The notes below the pieces were generated by a model that was not told the DNA's origin, did not search any database, and was given only the letters and a program-made list of their open reading frames with translations. Made by a program: the position numbers and the translations under genes. Positions 42,166 through 50,669 of a DNA stretch of 64,000 bases are shown here, piece after piece; positions within the stretch are counted from its first letter, which is position 1; the number at the start of each line of letters is the position of its first letter. The DNA comes from Niveispirillum cyanobacteriorum (lineage in GTDB: Bacteria > Pseudomonadota > Alphaproteobacteria > Azospirillales > Azospirillaceae), in contig NZ_CP025611.1 in assembly GCF_002868735.1 (NCBI RefSeq), forward strand, positions 1,482,501-1,546,500, read 5' to 3'.

Positions 42166-42936
42166 ATGAATTTCCTCAGCGCGATCGGCCGTGCCACCCT
42201 GACCTTCCTGGAGGCGACGGGGCGGCTGGCCCTGTTCACCCTCACGGCCTTGGCCCATTGCCTGCGCCCGCCCTTCTATTTCCGGCATATAGGTCGGCAG
42301 ATGGTGGAGATCGGCTATTACAGCCTGCCCGTCGTCGGCCTGACCGCCGTGTTCACGGGCATGGTGCTGGCGCTGCAAAGCTATTCCGGCTTCTCCCGCT
42401 TCTCGGCCGAAAGCGCCATCGCCACCGTCGTGGTGCTGTCGATCACGCGCGAACTGGGGCCGGTTCTGGCCGGCCTGATGGTGGCCGGGCGCATTGGCGC
42501 TGCTATGGCGGCAGAACTGGGCACCATGCGGGTGACGGAGCAGGTGGACGCGCTGACCACACTCTCCACCAACCCCTATAAGTATCTGGTGGTGCCCCGG
42601 CTGATCGCCGGCACCACCATGTTGCCCATCCTGGTGCTGGTAGCCGACATCATCGGCGTGTTCGGCGGCTATCTGGTGGCCGTGTACCGGCTGGGCTTCA
42701 ACGCGTCGAGCTATATCAACAATAGCTGGCAATATCTGGAATTCATGGACGTGGTGTCCGGTCTGGTGAAGGCGGCGGCGTTCGGCTTCGTCATCTCGCT
42801 GATGGGCTGCTACCACGGCTATAACTCGCGAGGCGGTGCGCAGGGCGTGGGGGCGGCCACCACCAATGCCGTGGTGTCCGCCTCCATCCTTATCCTGGTC
42901 CTGAACTATCTGCTGACGGGGATCTTCTTCTCATGA
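42166..42936 (+). CDS. mlaE: MlaE-family ABC transporter permease
   Basis: 256 residues from the ATG at 42166 (MNFLSAIGRATLTFLEATGR); the frame is open 41 codons further upstream without similarity. MlaE is the inner-membrane core of the phospholipid transporter that keeps outer-membrane asymmetry. The MlaE signature ITRELGPVLAGLMVAGRIGA then AMAAELGTMRVTEQVDAL is complete. Five membrane segments are expected. It overlaps mlaF by four bases. mlaD and mlaB are not here. Confidence 0.95.
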   Translation: MNFLSAIGRATLTFLEATGRLALFTLTALAHCLRPPFYFRHIGRQMVEIGYYSLPVVGLTAVFTGMVLALQSYSGFSRFSAESAIATVVVLSITRELGPVLAGLMVAGRIGAAMAAELGTMRVTEQVDALTTLSTNPYKYLVVPRLIAGTTMLPILVLVADIIGVFGGYLVAVYRLGFNASSYINNSWQYLEFMDVVSGLVKAAAFGFVISLMGCYHGYNSRGGAQGVGAATTNAVVSASILILVLNYLLTGIFFS

Positions 42937-43739
42937 CGATGGCACCCTTGGAACTGACGCAGGATATGGATGTGCCGAAAATCTCGCTGAAAGGTGTGAA
43001 GAAGGCGTTCGGGCCCAAGGTGGTGCTGGACGGCGTCGACCTGGATATCCAGCGCGGCGAAAGCGTGGTGATCATCGGCGGGTCGGGCACCGGCAAATCG
43101 GTGCTGCTGAAAAGCATACTGGGCATCCTTCAGCCCGACGCTGGCACCATCCGGATCGATGGCGAGGATACGACCCACATCACGGGCCGCGACCGGGAAC
43201 GCGCCATGGCCAAGTTCGGCATGCTGTTCCAAGGTGCGGCCCTGTTCGACAGCCTGCCCGTCTGGGAGAACGTGGCGTTTGGCCTGATGCAAGGGCAGCG
43301 CGTGGGCCGGAAGGAAGCGCGGGAACGCGCCGTTGCCACCCTGGGGGCTGTCGGCCTTGGCCCTGATGTCGCCAACCTGTCCCCCTCGGAACTGTCGGGC
43401 GGCATGCAGAAACGCGTGGGTCTGGCCCGCGCCATCTGCACCAACCCGGAGATCATTTTCTTCGACGAGCCGACGACGGGCTTGGACCCGATCATGGCTG
43501 ACGTCATTAACGACCTGATCGTGAAATGCGTTAAGGATTTGGGCGCCACCGCGCTGTCCATCACCCATGACATGGCCAGCGCCCGCAAGATCGCCGACCG
43601 TATCGCGATGCTGTACAAGGGCAAGCTGATCTGGGTGGGCCCGGTGTCGGAGATCGACAATAGTGGCAACGCTTACGTCGATCAGTTCATCCATGGCCGC
43701 GCCGAAGGCCCGATCCAGATGCAGATCCGGGCATTTTAA
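42933..43739 (+). CDS. mlaF: MlaF-family ABC transporter ATPase
   Basis: 268 residues. Walker A is GGSGTGKSVLLKS, the ABC signature is LSGGMQKRVGLARA, and Walker B is IIFFDEPTTGLDP, followed by the switch His in SITHDM. It powers the MlaE permease. The ATG overlaps the mlaE stop (ATGA). The C-terminal tail after GNAYVDQFIHGRAEGP is the family's MlaF-type extension. Confidence 0.95.
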   Translation: MTMAPLELTQDMDVPKISLKGVKKAFGPKVVLDGVDLDIQRGESVVIIGGSGTGKSVLLKSILGILQPDAGTIRIDGEDTTHITGRDRERAMAKFGMLFQGAALFDSLPVWENVAFGLMQGQRVGRKEARERAVATLGAVGLGPDVANLSPSELSGGMQKRVGLARAICTNPEIIFFDEPTTGLDPIMADVINDLIVKCVKDLGATALSITHDMASARKIADRIAMLYKGKLIWVGPVSEIDNSGNAYVDQFIHGRAEGPIQMQIRAF

Positions 43740-43760
43740 GGTTCACCGGACACCATCTCC

Positions 43761-44954
43761 TCACTTCTTCGGCACGGCCCCCCGCAGCGGGATGAACGGC
43801 ATGCCCGCGACATCCATTGCAGCATCCACCATGTCATCGTCTTTACGATCGAACAGTTGGAGCAGCAGGTTATCCATGGCCCGCTCTTCCGACTGCCCAC
43901 ATTCCGCATAGATGCGACCCAGGGCTTCGGTCTGGAACGCTTCGCGCCCCTCCGCACCACCACGATAGCCAAGCGTCTTGGCCACCCGCATCGCCACCTG
44001 GAAGGGCGCGAAAAGGTGTTTGGGGACATGGGCATGGTCCAGCAGGGCCTTCATCCCATCCCATTTGCCGTCCAGCAGCAGGGCCATGGCATTGGCCTTG
44101 CGCACCCGCGACTTCGTGGAGATCCCGGCCGCGAAGAAATCGAAATCCCCGGCGCATAGCGTGCGTAGCAGCAGCGCCACGCTGAGCCGCCCCTGTTCAT
44201 GCAGATGCACGGCCAGGGCATCGCCATCCATGCCGGGCTTGGTGACGGGCCGCAACAGGGCCAGGGTCGCGGAGTCCCTTCCATGCGCCGCCAGTTCGGC
44301 GGCAATGACGGGCGACAGACGGTGACGTTCCACCAGATGGGCCCGCACCTTGTCCGACACATGCGCCACCAGCCGCTCCACCACGCTGGCGGGCAGCGTT
44401 GCGCGCCCGGCCAGCGGTTCCGCCACCAGCGGCACATGGGCGTAGCGGTCAGCAAGGGATTGCAGGGAGGCATCAGACAGCGCTGCCCCCTCATTCCCAG
44501 CCAGGGTGGCAACCACGGCCAGATTACCAACCGTCGCCAGGGCACCCGACACCGCCTCTGACAGGGTGTGACGGGCGGCGATGGCCATCAGCTTATCGGC
44601 CCGCCCCTGCCCGATCACCTCCAGCAGCAGACCATCCTCCAACCCATCGCTATGTCGCAGCAAAGGAAAGGCGACGGAGGTGACGTCCAGTGCCAGATCA
44701 CGGGCCAAACCGTCGGATAGAAACGGGCTGTTATAGATCTGCCACGCCACCGCCTCGCGCACCTGCTGTACCGTGTCATGGGCCAGACGGTGCAGGAGAT
44801 CCTGCACCAGCGCCTGACCGGACTCGGCAAGGACCGCCTGCTCCGCCGTGCGCAGCAGCTTGGACAGCATCTGGATACGGGCTTCGGGGGATCGGTCCTG
44901 CGCCAATTGATCAACATCGGCGGGGGTCAGCGCTGCCGGCTTATCTTGGTTCAT
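43761..44954 (-). CDS. DUF2336 domain-containing protein
   Basis: 397 residues from the ATG at 44954 (MNQDKPAALTPADVDQLAQD). It is built of helical, HEAT-like repeats with the DUF2336 pattern: LSKLLRTAEQAV, VREAVAWQIYNSPFLSDGLA, LALDVTSVAFPLLRHSDGL. The family is largely restricted to alphaproteobacteria and its function is unknown. It starts one base from the stop of the MarR gene, so both are probably one unit. Confidence 0.85.
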   Translation of the reverse strand: MNQDKPAALTPADVDQLAQDRSPEARIQMLSKLLRTAEQAVLAESGQALVQDLLHRLAHDTVQQVREAVAWQIYNSPFLSDGLARDLALDVTSVAFPLLRHSDGLEDGLLLEVIGQGRADKLMAIAARHTLSEAVSGALATVGNLAVVATLAGNEGAALSDASLQSLADRYAHVPLVAEPLAGRATLPASVVERLVAHVSDKVRAHLVERHRLSPVIAAELAAHGRDSATLALLRPVTKPGMDGDALAVHLHEQGRLSVALLLRTLCAGDFDFFAAGISTKSRVRKANAMALLLDGKWDGMKALLDHAHVPKHLFAPFQVAMRVAKTLGYRGGAEGREAFQTEALGRIYAECGQSEERAMDNLLLQLFDRKDDDMVDAAMDVAGMPFIPLRGAVPKK

Positions 44955-44955
44955 C

Positions 44956-45540
44956 CTAGACCTCCCCTCCAGGCAGCGCCGGCCCGACATCGATCGCATC
45001 AGCACGGATCACATCCGCCCAGGATTGTTCCAGCCGATTGAGAAGGCGGTAGGCGGCCATCAGGTCGGCCTGCCCCTCCCCGTCACGGGCCAGGGCCAGG
45101 ACATGGCCCGCCTCCACCCGCCGCAACTCACCGCACAGCGCCATACCGGCATCGGTCAGGCACAGCCGCGCCGACCTGCGGTCATCCTGCGCCCCCGGCC
45201 CCTGCACCAGGCCGGCCTGCACCAGTGCGCGCAGATTGCTCGCCGCCGCAGCGCCCAGATAATGGCCCCGTTCGATCAGTTCCTGCACGGTCGGGCTGCT
45301 GTCGCCGATGGTCAGCAGCATGAGCCCCTGCACCGGCGTCACATGCGCGCTCTGGAGCCGCTCCAGCTCGATCCGGACCACGTCCAGGAACCGACGGTGC
45401 AGCCGTTCCAGCAGGCGGGGAAGATCATGGATACCCGCAAACGGGGCCGGCATCCCGTAGCCCGGCCGTTCCACATCCACACCGTCGCCCAATCGCCCCT
45501 CCCCGTGCATGAAGCCGGCATTGGCGCCAGAGAGTAGCAC
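44956..45540 (-). CDS. MarR-like winged-helix regulator
   Basis: 194 residues from the GTG at 45540; in-frame ATGs at 45510 and 45453 are alternatives, and the domain begins only near residue 40 (LPRLLERLHRRFLDVVRIEL). The winged helix is seen in TVQELIERGHYLGAAAASNL then RALVQAGLVQGPGAQDDRRS (helix and wing). The MarR pattern is clear although the N terminus is long. It directly precedes the DUF2336 gene. Confidence 0.8.
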   Translation of the reverse strand: MLLSGANAGFMHGEGRLGDGVDVERPGYGMPAPFAGIHDLPRLLERLHRRFLDVVRIELERLQSAHVTPVQGLMLLTIGDSSPTVQELIERGHYLGAAAASNLRALVQAGLVQGPGAQDDRRSARLCLTDAGMALCGELRRVEAGHVLALARDGEGQADLMAAYRLLNRLEQSWADVIRADAIDVGPALPGGEV

Positions 45541-45559
45541 CCAGGCTTCGGGGCCCGCA

Positions 45560-45600
45560 AAAACAAAGGCCGGTCCCCGCGACGGGCGGGGCCGGCCTTA
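45560..45600 (-). terminator. Rho-independent terminator of tatA
   Basis: A G+C-rich stem around 45576-45600 (AAGGCCGG...CCGGCCTT, with one bulge) is followed on the minus strand by TTTGTTTTT. It lies 28 bases beyond the tatA stop and just ahead of the MarR gene. Confidence 0.8.
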
Positions 45601-45627
45601 CCCATATCCAATCGCAACAGCGATGGA

Positions 45628-45831
45628 TCAGCGGGGCGCGTTCTCACCCGGCTTATTCTCGGTCAGCTTGGGATCGGCGGCTGCCTCCTCCTCGCCTTCC
45701 TTCAGGCCCTTCTTGAAGGCCTTCACGCCCTTGGCCATGTCACCCATGACGTTCGGAAGCTTGCCCGCGCCAAAAACCAGCAGCACGACGACAAGAACGA
45801 TAATCCAGTGCCAGAGGCTCATGGCGCCCAT
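45628..45831 (-). CDS. tatA: Twin-arginine translocase subunit TatA
   Basis: 67 residues. One N-terminal membrane helix ([20 protein letters not shown]), the hinge FGAGKLP and the amphipathic helix [20 protein letters not shown], then an acidic tail. TatA forms the pore for folded proteins. tatB and tatC are not adjacent, which is less usual. The start may be the second ATG (residue 4). Confidence 0.95.
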   Translation of the reverse strand: MGAMSLWHWIIVLVVVLLVFGAGKLPNVMGDMAKGVKAFKKGLKEGEEEAAADPKLTENKPGENAPR

Positions 45832-45927
45832 GGAAATTCTCCAGTTTGACGGCCCGCTTCAATGCGACGCCTTACAGATAGGAAATCCGCGGCCGGTTTG
45901 AAAGATATATCCGCGACAGATTGTGGA

Positions 45928-46260
45928 TCAGGCCTGTCCACGCATCTCGAACCGCACTTCCAGCCTCTGGCGCTCGCGCTCGCGGCGCATGGCTTCAGCA
46001 GGATGCGGCGGGCGACCTTCATCGGGATGATAGCGCAGACCAGCGGCATAACGCAGCGCCGACTGTTCGAACAGGCCCGGCGGCACGGCCTCCACGACAC
46101 GCACATCCTGCGGCGCGCCGTCATTGCCGATCCGAAACTCGACAACGACACGGCCTTCGCGCCGAAGACGCAGAGCGCGTTCGGGATATTGCAGCCGGGG
46201 GCGGAAAGTGGGTTCCATATCCGACATGGTGCGTCCAGGGATTCCCGGCGGCAATGTCAC
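45928..46260 (-). CDS. Orphan TonB C-terminal-like protein
   Basis: 110 residues from a GTG at 46260; the ATG at 46227 (MSDMEPTFRPRLQYPERALR) is an alternative and looks closer to the domain. The pattern YPERALRLRREGRVVVEFRI then VRVVEAVPPGLFEQSALRYA is that of the TonB C-terminal domain, but no membrane anchor, Pro-rich spacer or signal peptide is present. It lies behind the terminator of the TonB cluster on the same strand. It could be a domain remnant or a cytosolic relative. Confidence 0.7.
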   Translation of the reverse strand: MTLPPGIPGRTMSDMEPTFRPRLQYPERALRLRREGRVVVEFRIGNDGAPQDVRVVEAVPPGLFEQSALRYAAGLRYHPDEGRPPHPAEAMRRERERQRLEVRFEMRGQA

Positions 46261-46314
46261 CGGGGGACGTGGAAAACAGCGTGTCTTCCGCGCGGATGAC
46301 AGGGAGTCATGCGA

Positions 46315-46342
46315 AAAGGGCGGCCGAAAACGGCCGCCCCCT
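46315..46342 (-). terminator. Rho-independent terminator of the TonB cluster
   Basis: GGGCGGCCG (46318-46326) pairs with CGGCCGCCC (46331-46339) around AAAA. On the minus strand TTTTCGC follows. It begins six bases beyond the TPR gene. Confidence 0.85.
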
Positions 46343-46347
46343 CGGGC

Positions 46348-47634
46348 TTACTTCGCCTTGGCGGCGTTCAGCAGGTACAGACGGGCCATCTCGGCCGGAC
46401 CGTCCGTGGCCTTGATGGCCTTGGCGGTCGCTTCGGCCTTGGCCTTCTGACCGGCGTCCAGATAGTAGGTCACCAGACGCAGACGGGCATCGTCGGGGTT
46501 CTTCAGATTGCCCTTGGCGATAGCAGCCTCCGCCAGGGTGATGGCCTTGTCGAACTGACCATAGCCGGCATAGGCCTCGGCGACGCGCAGGATCGGACCG
46601 GCATTGGCACCGGCCAAGGCTTCGGTTTCAGTCTGGGCCAGAGCCTTCTTGTCGTCGGCAACCTGCTTGGTGGCCACGTCCTTCAGACGCTTCTGGCGTT
46701 CGGCTTCCGGACCCTTGCCCAGCAGACCGGCGGCATAGCCCTTGTCGATGATGGCCTGGGCCTCACCGGGGTTGCCAGCCTGCAACGACAGCTGCGCCAT
46801 TTCCATGACGTCGCCGGCAGTATCCAGCAGACCGATCTTGTTCATCAGGCGATAACTGTCCAGCGCCAGGCGGTCACGGGCGAAACCCGGCTTGCGCTGC
46901 GTGCGCAGCAGCAGGTCCAGCCAGTAGTCGCGCTTGGGATAATAGCGCACCAGCTTCTCCAGCGCGCCCATGTATCCGGCTTCGTTCTTGCTCTCATTGT
47001 TGGCGGCGGCCAGCAGCTGCAGGTCCTTTTCATCCGGCGTGCCACCGGCCTTCTCAACCGCAGAAATCTTGGCGCTGACTTCCTTGATGGCGTTCGGATA
47101 ATCCTTGCCCAGGTAGTAGGACTGCAACAGCAGGGTACGCATGTTGGCGTCGTTGCCACCACCCGTGAAATACTTCTGGGTCCAGGTGATCGCCTTGGTG
47201 TAGTTGCGCTGCTGGTAATAAGCCTGCGCCAGTGCCTGCGTGAAGGTCAGCTGCTGGGCGGCGGGGAACCGGCCCGTGGCGAAGACGGCTTCAAACGACT
47301 TTTCAGCCGTATCCAATTCGCCAGCCTGATAGGCGGCGATGGCGCGCATCTGCTCGACCATGAAGTCTTCGAACGGGGTCTTGTCGGCGACCGCGTCGGC
47401 TTCTTTGATCTTGGCCAGGGCTTCCTTGAATTTTTTGCCCTTCATCAGCTCCTGAGCAGCCGTCAGCGGCTCGCCCACTTCCTTGCGGACGGTATCACCG
47501 GCCGGGGCCTTCTCCTTCTTCTCACCGCCAGCCTTCTGCGCAAAGGCCTCGGACGGTGCCATCACGGCGGCGAAGGAGCCAAAGGCCAGGGCCGAACCCA
47601 GCAGGGCGGCGGTAAAAAGACGAGTGCGGATCAT
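46348..47634 (-). CDS. Secreted tetratricopeptide-repeat protein of the TonB cluster
   Basis: 428 residues from the ATG at 47634 (MIRTRLFTAALLGSALAFGS), with a signal peptide ending near AFAQKAGG. The rest is helical, with TPR-like repeats, such as ALAKIKEADAVADKTPFEDF, TFTQALAQAYYQQRNYTKAI and RVAEAYAGYGQFDKAITLAE. It lies after exbB and two exbD genes. TPR proteins accompany some TonB systems and are proposed to aid energy transfer to receptors. Confidence 0.88.
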   Translation of the reverse strand: MIRTRLFTAALLGSALAFGSFAAVMAPSEAFAQKAGGEKKEKAPAGDTVRKEVGEPLTAAQELMKGKKFKEALAKIKEADAVADKTPFEDFMVEQMRAIAAYQAGELDTAEKSFEAVFATGRFPAAQQLTFTQALAQAYYQQRNYTKAITWTQKYFTGGGNDANMRTLLLQSYYLGKDYPNAIKEVSAKISAVEKAGGTPDEKDLQLLAAANNESKNEAGYMGALEKLVRYYPKRDYWLDLLLRTQRKPGFARDRLALDSYRLMNKIGLLDTAGDVMEMAQLSLQAGNPGEAQAIIDKGYAAGLLGKGPEAERQKRLKDVATKQVADDKKALAQTETEALAGANAGPILRVAEAYAGYGQFDKAITLAEAAIAKGNLKNPDDARLRLVTYYLDAGQKAKAEATAKAIKATDGPAEMARLYLLNAAKAK

Positions 47635-47760
47635 TGTCTCTATCTCGGTATCGGTCGCACAGGATCGCGTGTCTCTTCGCGATGGGTCCTGTTCGACGGG
47701 TTGTCTTACGACCAGCCATCTGGCCGCATGTCCATGCAATCAGGTCAAGTAGGCAGGTTT

Positions 47761-47786
47761 AAGGCGGACCTGTGAAGGTCCGCCTT
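47761..47786 (-). terminator. Hairpin between the second exbD and the TPR gene
   Basis: AAGGCGGACCT (47761-47771) pairs perfectly with AGGTCCGCCTT (47776-47786) around GTGA. Only two T residues follow on the minus strand, so it may be a partial terminator or a processing stem inside the TonB cluster. Confidence 0.55.
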
Positions 47787-47807
47787 TCCCCTATCATCTG
47801 GTACCGA

Positions 47808-48239
47808 TCAGTCCATGAACTGTTCGTTACCAACCATGCCGATCTTGTTCAGGCCGAGCCGCTGCGCGGATGCCAGAACTGCCGCCACGTACTTGTACTT
47901 CACCAGCTTGTTCGGACGCAGGTGCACTTCGGGCTGCGGCTGCTGCGCGGCCTTGAGCTGCATCTGCTGCTCCATTTCCTCACGGCTGTTCAGAACGGTG
48001 CCGTTCCAGATCACGGTGCCATCGAAGTCGACTTCGATGGTGATGACCTCAGGTTCGACCACATTCGTCTGCGGCGGGGGGGGACCCGCCGGCATATCCA
48101 GCTTCACCGCGTGGGTCTGCACCGGAATGGTGATGATGAGCATCACCAGCAACACCAGCATCACGTCGATCAGCGGCGTGGTGTTCATTTCCGGCGTGAC
48201 GGACCCATCCTCGGGACCTGGTCCAACACTCATGCCCAT
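47808..48239 (-). CDS. exbD: ExbD-family biopolymer transporter, copy 2
   Basis: 143 residues. One membrane helix carries the proton-path Asp in NTTPLIDVMLVLLVMLIITI. The periplasmic domain follows (QPEVHLRPNKLVKYKYVAAV). ExbD joins ExbB in converting proton flow into TonB movement. It lies 44 bases after the first exbD and differs from it in most periplasmic residues. Confidence 0.94.
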   Translation of the reverse strand: MGMSVGPGPEDGSVTPEMNTTPLIDVMLVLLVMLIITIPVQTHAVKLDMPAGPPPPQTNVVEPEVITIEVDFDGTVIWNGTVLNSREEMEQQMQLKAAQQPQPEVHLRPNKLVKYKYVAAVLASAQRLGLNKIGMVGNEQFMD

Positions 48240-48283
48240 GGGGGCCTCCTATCCTTCTTTCCCGACGGGGGGAAGGCTGAGCG

Positions 48284-48727
48284 TCAACGCTTGACGTTCA
48301 GCGCCCCGGCAGGAGGCTCGGTGATAAAGCCGATCTTGAGGATGCCAGCCCGCTGGCAGGTCACGACGACCTTGCCAACGAACTCGTACCGCCCTTCCTT
48401 GTCACCACGGATGTGGATCTCAGGCTGCGGGACCAGCACCGCCACTTCCTTCATCCGCTCGAACAGCGCGTTGTAATCCGGCAACTGGGCAGCATTCCAA
48501 TAAATGTTGCCGTCCGGATCGACACCGATCGTCACGTTTTCCGGCTTGGTCACAGTTACCACGTTCGACTCCTCAGGGAGCTTCACGGGGATGGTCTGGA
48601 TGGCAGCAGGAATGGTCAGCAGGAAGATGATCAGCAGAACGAGCATCACGTCCACCAGCGGCGTCGTATTGATTTCCGACACCACTGAGTCTTCGCCACT
48701 ATTGGCGGGGCCGACGCTCATCCCCAT
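48284..48727 (-). CDS. exbD: ExbD-family biopolymer transporter, copy 1
   Basis: 147 residues. It shares the N-terminal MGMSVGP opening with copy 2. The membrane helix carries the essential Asp in NTTPLVDVMLVLLIIFLLTI. The periplasmic part has IHIRGDKEGRYEFVGKVVVT. It starts two bases after exbB. Confidence 0.95.
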   Translation of the reverse strand: MGMSVGPANSGEDSVVSEINTTPLVDVMLVLLIIFLLTIPAAIQTIPVKLPEESNVVTVTKPENVTIGVDPDGNIYWNAAQLPDYNALFERMKEVAVLVPQPEIHIRGDKEGRYEFVGKVVVTCQRAGILKIGFITEPPAGALNVKR

Positions 48728-48729
48728 GG

Positions 48730-49620
48730 TTAGGCGCTCCGGCCGGACTTGGCCTTCTGGCCGGCGATCAGCAGGGCATGCAGATCGGCGGAGAAGTTAC
48801 GCAGACGGTCCATGACCAACTTGTTACGACGGGTCAGCCAATTGTAGGCCAGCACGGCGGGAACGGCGACGGCCAGACCGATGGCGGTCATGATCAGTGC
48901 TTCACCGACGGGGCCGGCAACCTTGTCGATCGACGCCTGACCGGACAGACCGATGGCCACCAGGGCGTTCAGAATACCCCACACCGTACCGAACAGACCG
49001 ATAAACGGCGAGGTCGAGCCGACCGAAGCCAGGAAGGACAGACCGCCCTGCAGACGGGCGTTCACGGCATCAACCGAACGCTGCAGGGACATCGTCACCC
49101 ACTCGTGCAGGTCGATATGGTCGGTCAGGGCGCCGTCATGATGCTCGGTCGCACGCAGGCCGTCTTCAACGACGCCGCGGAAAGCCGAATTTTCCTTCAG
49201 GCGGGAAGCGCCTTCGGTGACCGAAGAGGCCGTCCAGAAGTTCTTCTCAGCGAAGGTGGCCTGCGACATCAGCTTGGACTGTTCGATCAGCTTGGTGACG
49301 AAGATGTACCAGGTGCCGGCAGACATGATCAGCATCAGAACCAGGGTGCTCTTCGCAACCAGATCGCCGTGGTCGATGATGGCCTTCAGACCGTACGGGT
49401 TCGTGGTCGCCTCGGGAGCAGCTTCCGCCGCCGGAGCGGCAGCTTCGGCAGCCGGAGCAGCCGCCGTGTCAGCGGCAGGAGCAGCCGGAGCCTCGGTGGC
49501 GGCCGGAGCCGGCTCAGCCGGGGTGGTGGACTGGGCGAAGACCGGGGCCGACATCGTGACGGCAACGGCGGCGGCGGCGGCGAGGCGGCTGACGCCTGCC
49601 AGGGTGAACAGCTTGTTCAT
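48730..49620 (-). CDS. exbB: ExbB/TolQ-family proton channel with signal peptide and Ala/Pro-rich leader
   Basis: 296 residues from the ATG at 49620. A signal peptide (ending VFAQSTTP) is followed by an Ala/Pro/Glu-rich stretch, residues 33-72, in the periplasm. The MotA/TolQ/ExbB domain has three membrane helices (VLMLIMSAGTWYIFVTKLIE, SVGSTSPFIGLFGTVWGILN and EALIMTAIGLAVAVPAVLAY). This long ExbB form is known from other proteobacteria. It heads the exbB-exbD-exbD group after tonB. Confidence 0.95.
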   Translation of the reverse strand: MNKLFTLAGVSRLAAAAAVAVTMSAPVFAQSTTPAEPAPAATEAPAAPAADTAAAPAAEAAAPAAEAAPEATTNPYGLKAIIDHGDLVAKSTLVLMLIMSAGTWYIFVTKLIEQSKLMSQATFAEKNFWTASSVTEGASRLKENSAFRGVVEDGLRATEHHDGALTDHIDLHEWVTMSLQRSVDAVNARLQGGLSFLASVGSTSPFIGLFGTVWGILNALVAIGLSGQASIDKVAGPVGEALIMTAIGLAVAVPAVLAYNWLTRRNKLVMDRLRNFSADLHALLIAGQKAKSGRSA

Positions 49621-49673
49621 CGTAGCTCTGCTTTCAGACTTACGTGTTTCGATTATCGGTCGATGCGAGAGGA

Positions 49674-50357
49674 TCAACGCGCATCTTCAAGGCGGAAGGT
49701 GAGCGGGACCATGCTCGGAATCCAGGCACCCTGGGGCTGGCCGTTAACAGTCGGCGGATCGCACTTCCACCGGCCGCGTTTGGCTTCCTTCATCCAGGCA
49801 TTATCCAGACGTTCGTAGCCGCTCGACTTCTCGATCGTGGCGTCGGAGATACGGCCGTCCGCGTTGCAGAACAGACGCATCACAGTCGTGCCAGCTTCTT
49901 CCAGACGGATCGACTGAGCGGGATACTCAGGCCGGTTCTTCGCGAGGCTCTTCACATCGATCTTGCCACCCGTCGGCGGTGCCGGCGGAGCAGCCGGGGC
50001 TGGACGGCCCGGCGGCTGAACAACCGGCGGACGTTCTGCCGTCGTCGTCTGGATCGCGTTTGCCGCGGGCGGCGGCTGGGCGATCTGAATCTCCGGCGGC
50101 GGAATGAACGGCGGCGGGGGCGTATCGAACTTGGGCGGCGGGGGCGGCGGGGGCGTTTCCTCCGGCGGCGGTGCGATTTCCTCGATGATCTCTGTCTTGA
50201 TCGGATCGGCGATCACATGGACCACCTTCTGAGCCAAGCCAGTAGCCAGCGCGTAAATCACCCCGACGTGCAGGAGAATAACCACCGCGATGCCAACCAA
50301 CCGCCCTGAACTCTGCGGCTGTTGCCGCCGATAAGACGATTGCGACAGGTAGGACAT
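49674..50357 (-). CDS. tonB: Energy transducer TonB
   Basis: 227 residues from the ATG at 50357 (MSYLSQSSYRRQQPQSSGRL); the frame is open 17 codons further. One membrane anchor (VGIAVVILLHVGVIYALATG), a Pro-rich spacer of about 60 residues (PPPEETPPPPPPP onward) and the C-terminal domain (YPAQSIRLEEAGTTVMRLFC) follow. TonB couples the ExbB/ExbD motor to outer-membrane receptors for iron chelates and other ligands. Confidence 0.94.
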   Translation of the reverse strand: MSYLSQSSYRRQQPQSSGRLVGIAVVILLHVGVIYALATGLAQKVVHVIADPIKTEIIEEIAPPPEETPPPPPPPKFDTPPPPFIPPPEIQIAQPPPAANAIQTTTAERPPVVQPPGRPAPAAPPAPPTGGKIDVKSLAKNRPEYPAQSIRLEEAGTTVMRLFCNADGRISDATIEKSSGYERLDNAWMKEAKRGRWKCDPPTVNGQPQGAWIPSMVPLTFRLEDAR

Positions 50358-50669
50358 CGGTCGGTCACTCGATCCACAGGGGGATGGGGCTTCCGCCATA
50401 GCACACATCGACGATCAAGACATCCGCCGGACTTGGTTAAAAACCCGGTTTTTTATCTTGACCCGCAGTATGGGCCATGGGCCGCATCACCGTGAGACCA
50501 CAACCCACCCGGTCGAGGGAAGGTAAAGCAGCCAGCCGGAGATACAGCATCGGAGGCGAGGGACTTTGGCCATTTTTCCCGTTGCCGGGAAGCCGGGCCG
50601 AAGCCAGTTTCGGGTTGGGTATCCGGACGGATCAGGCACGACCAAGCGCGATGCCCACCCGTCTTCTCT
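50358..50669. other. Intergenic region upstream of tonB
   Basis: About 310 bases. A palindrome AAAAACC-C-GGTTTTT at 50439-50453 lies 80 bases before the tonB start and could be an operator or part of the promoter region. No gene or clear Fur-type box was seen. Confidence 0.45.
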
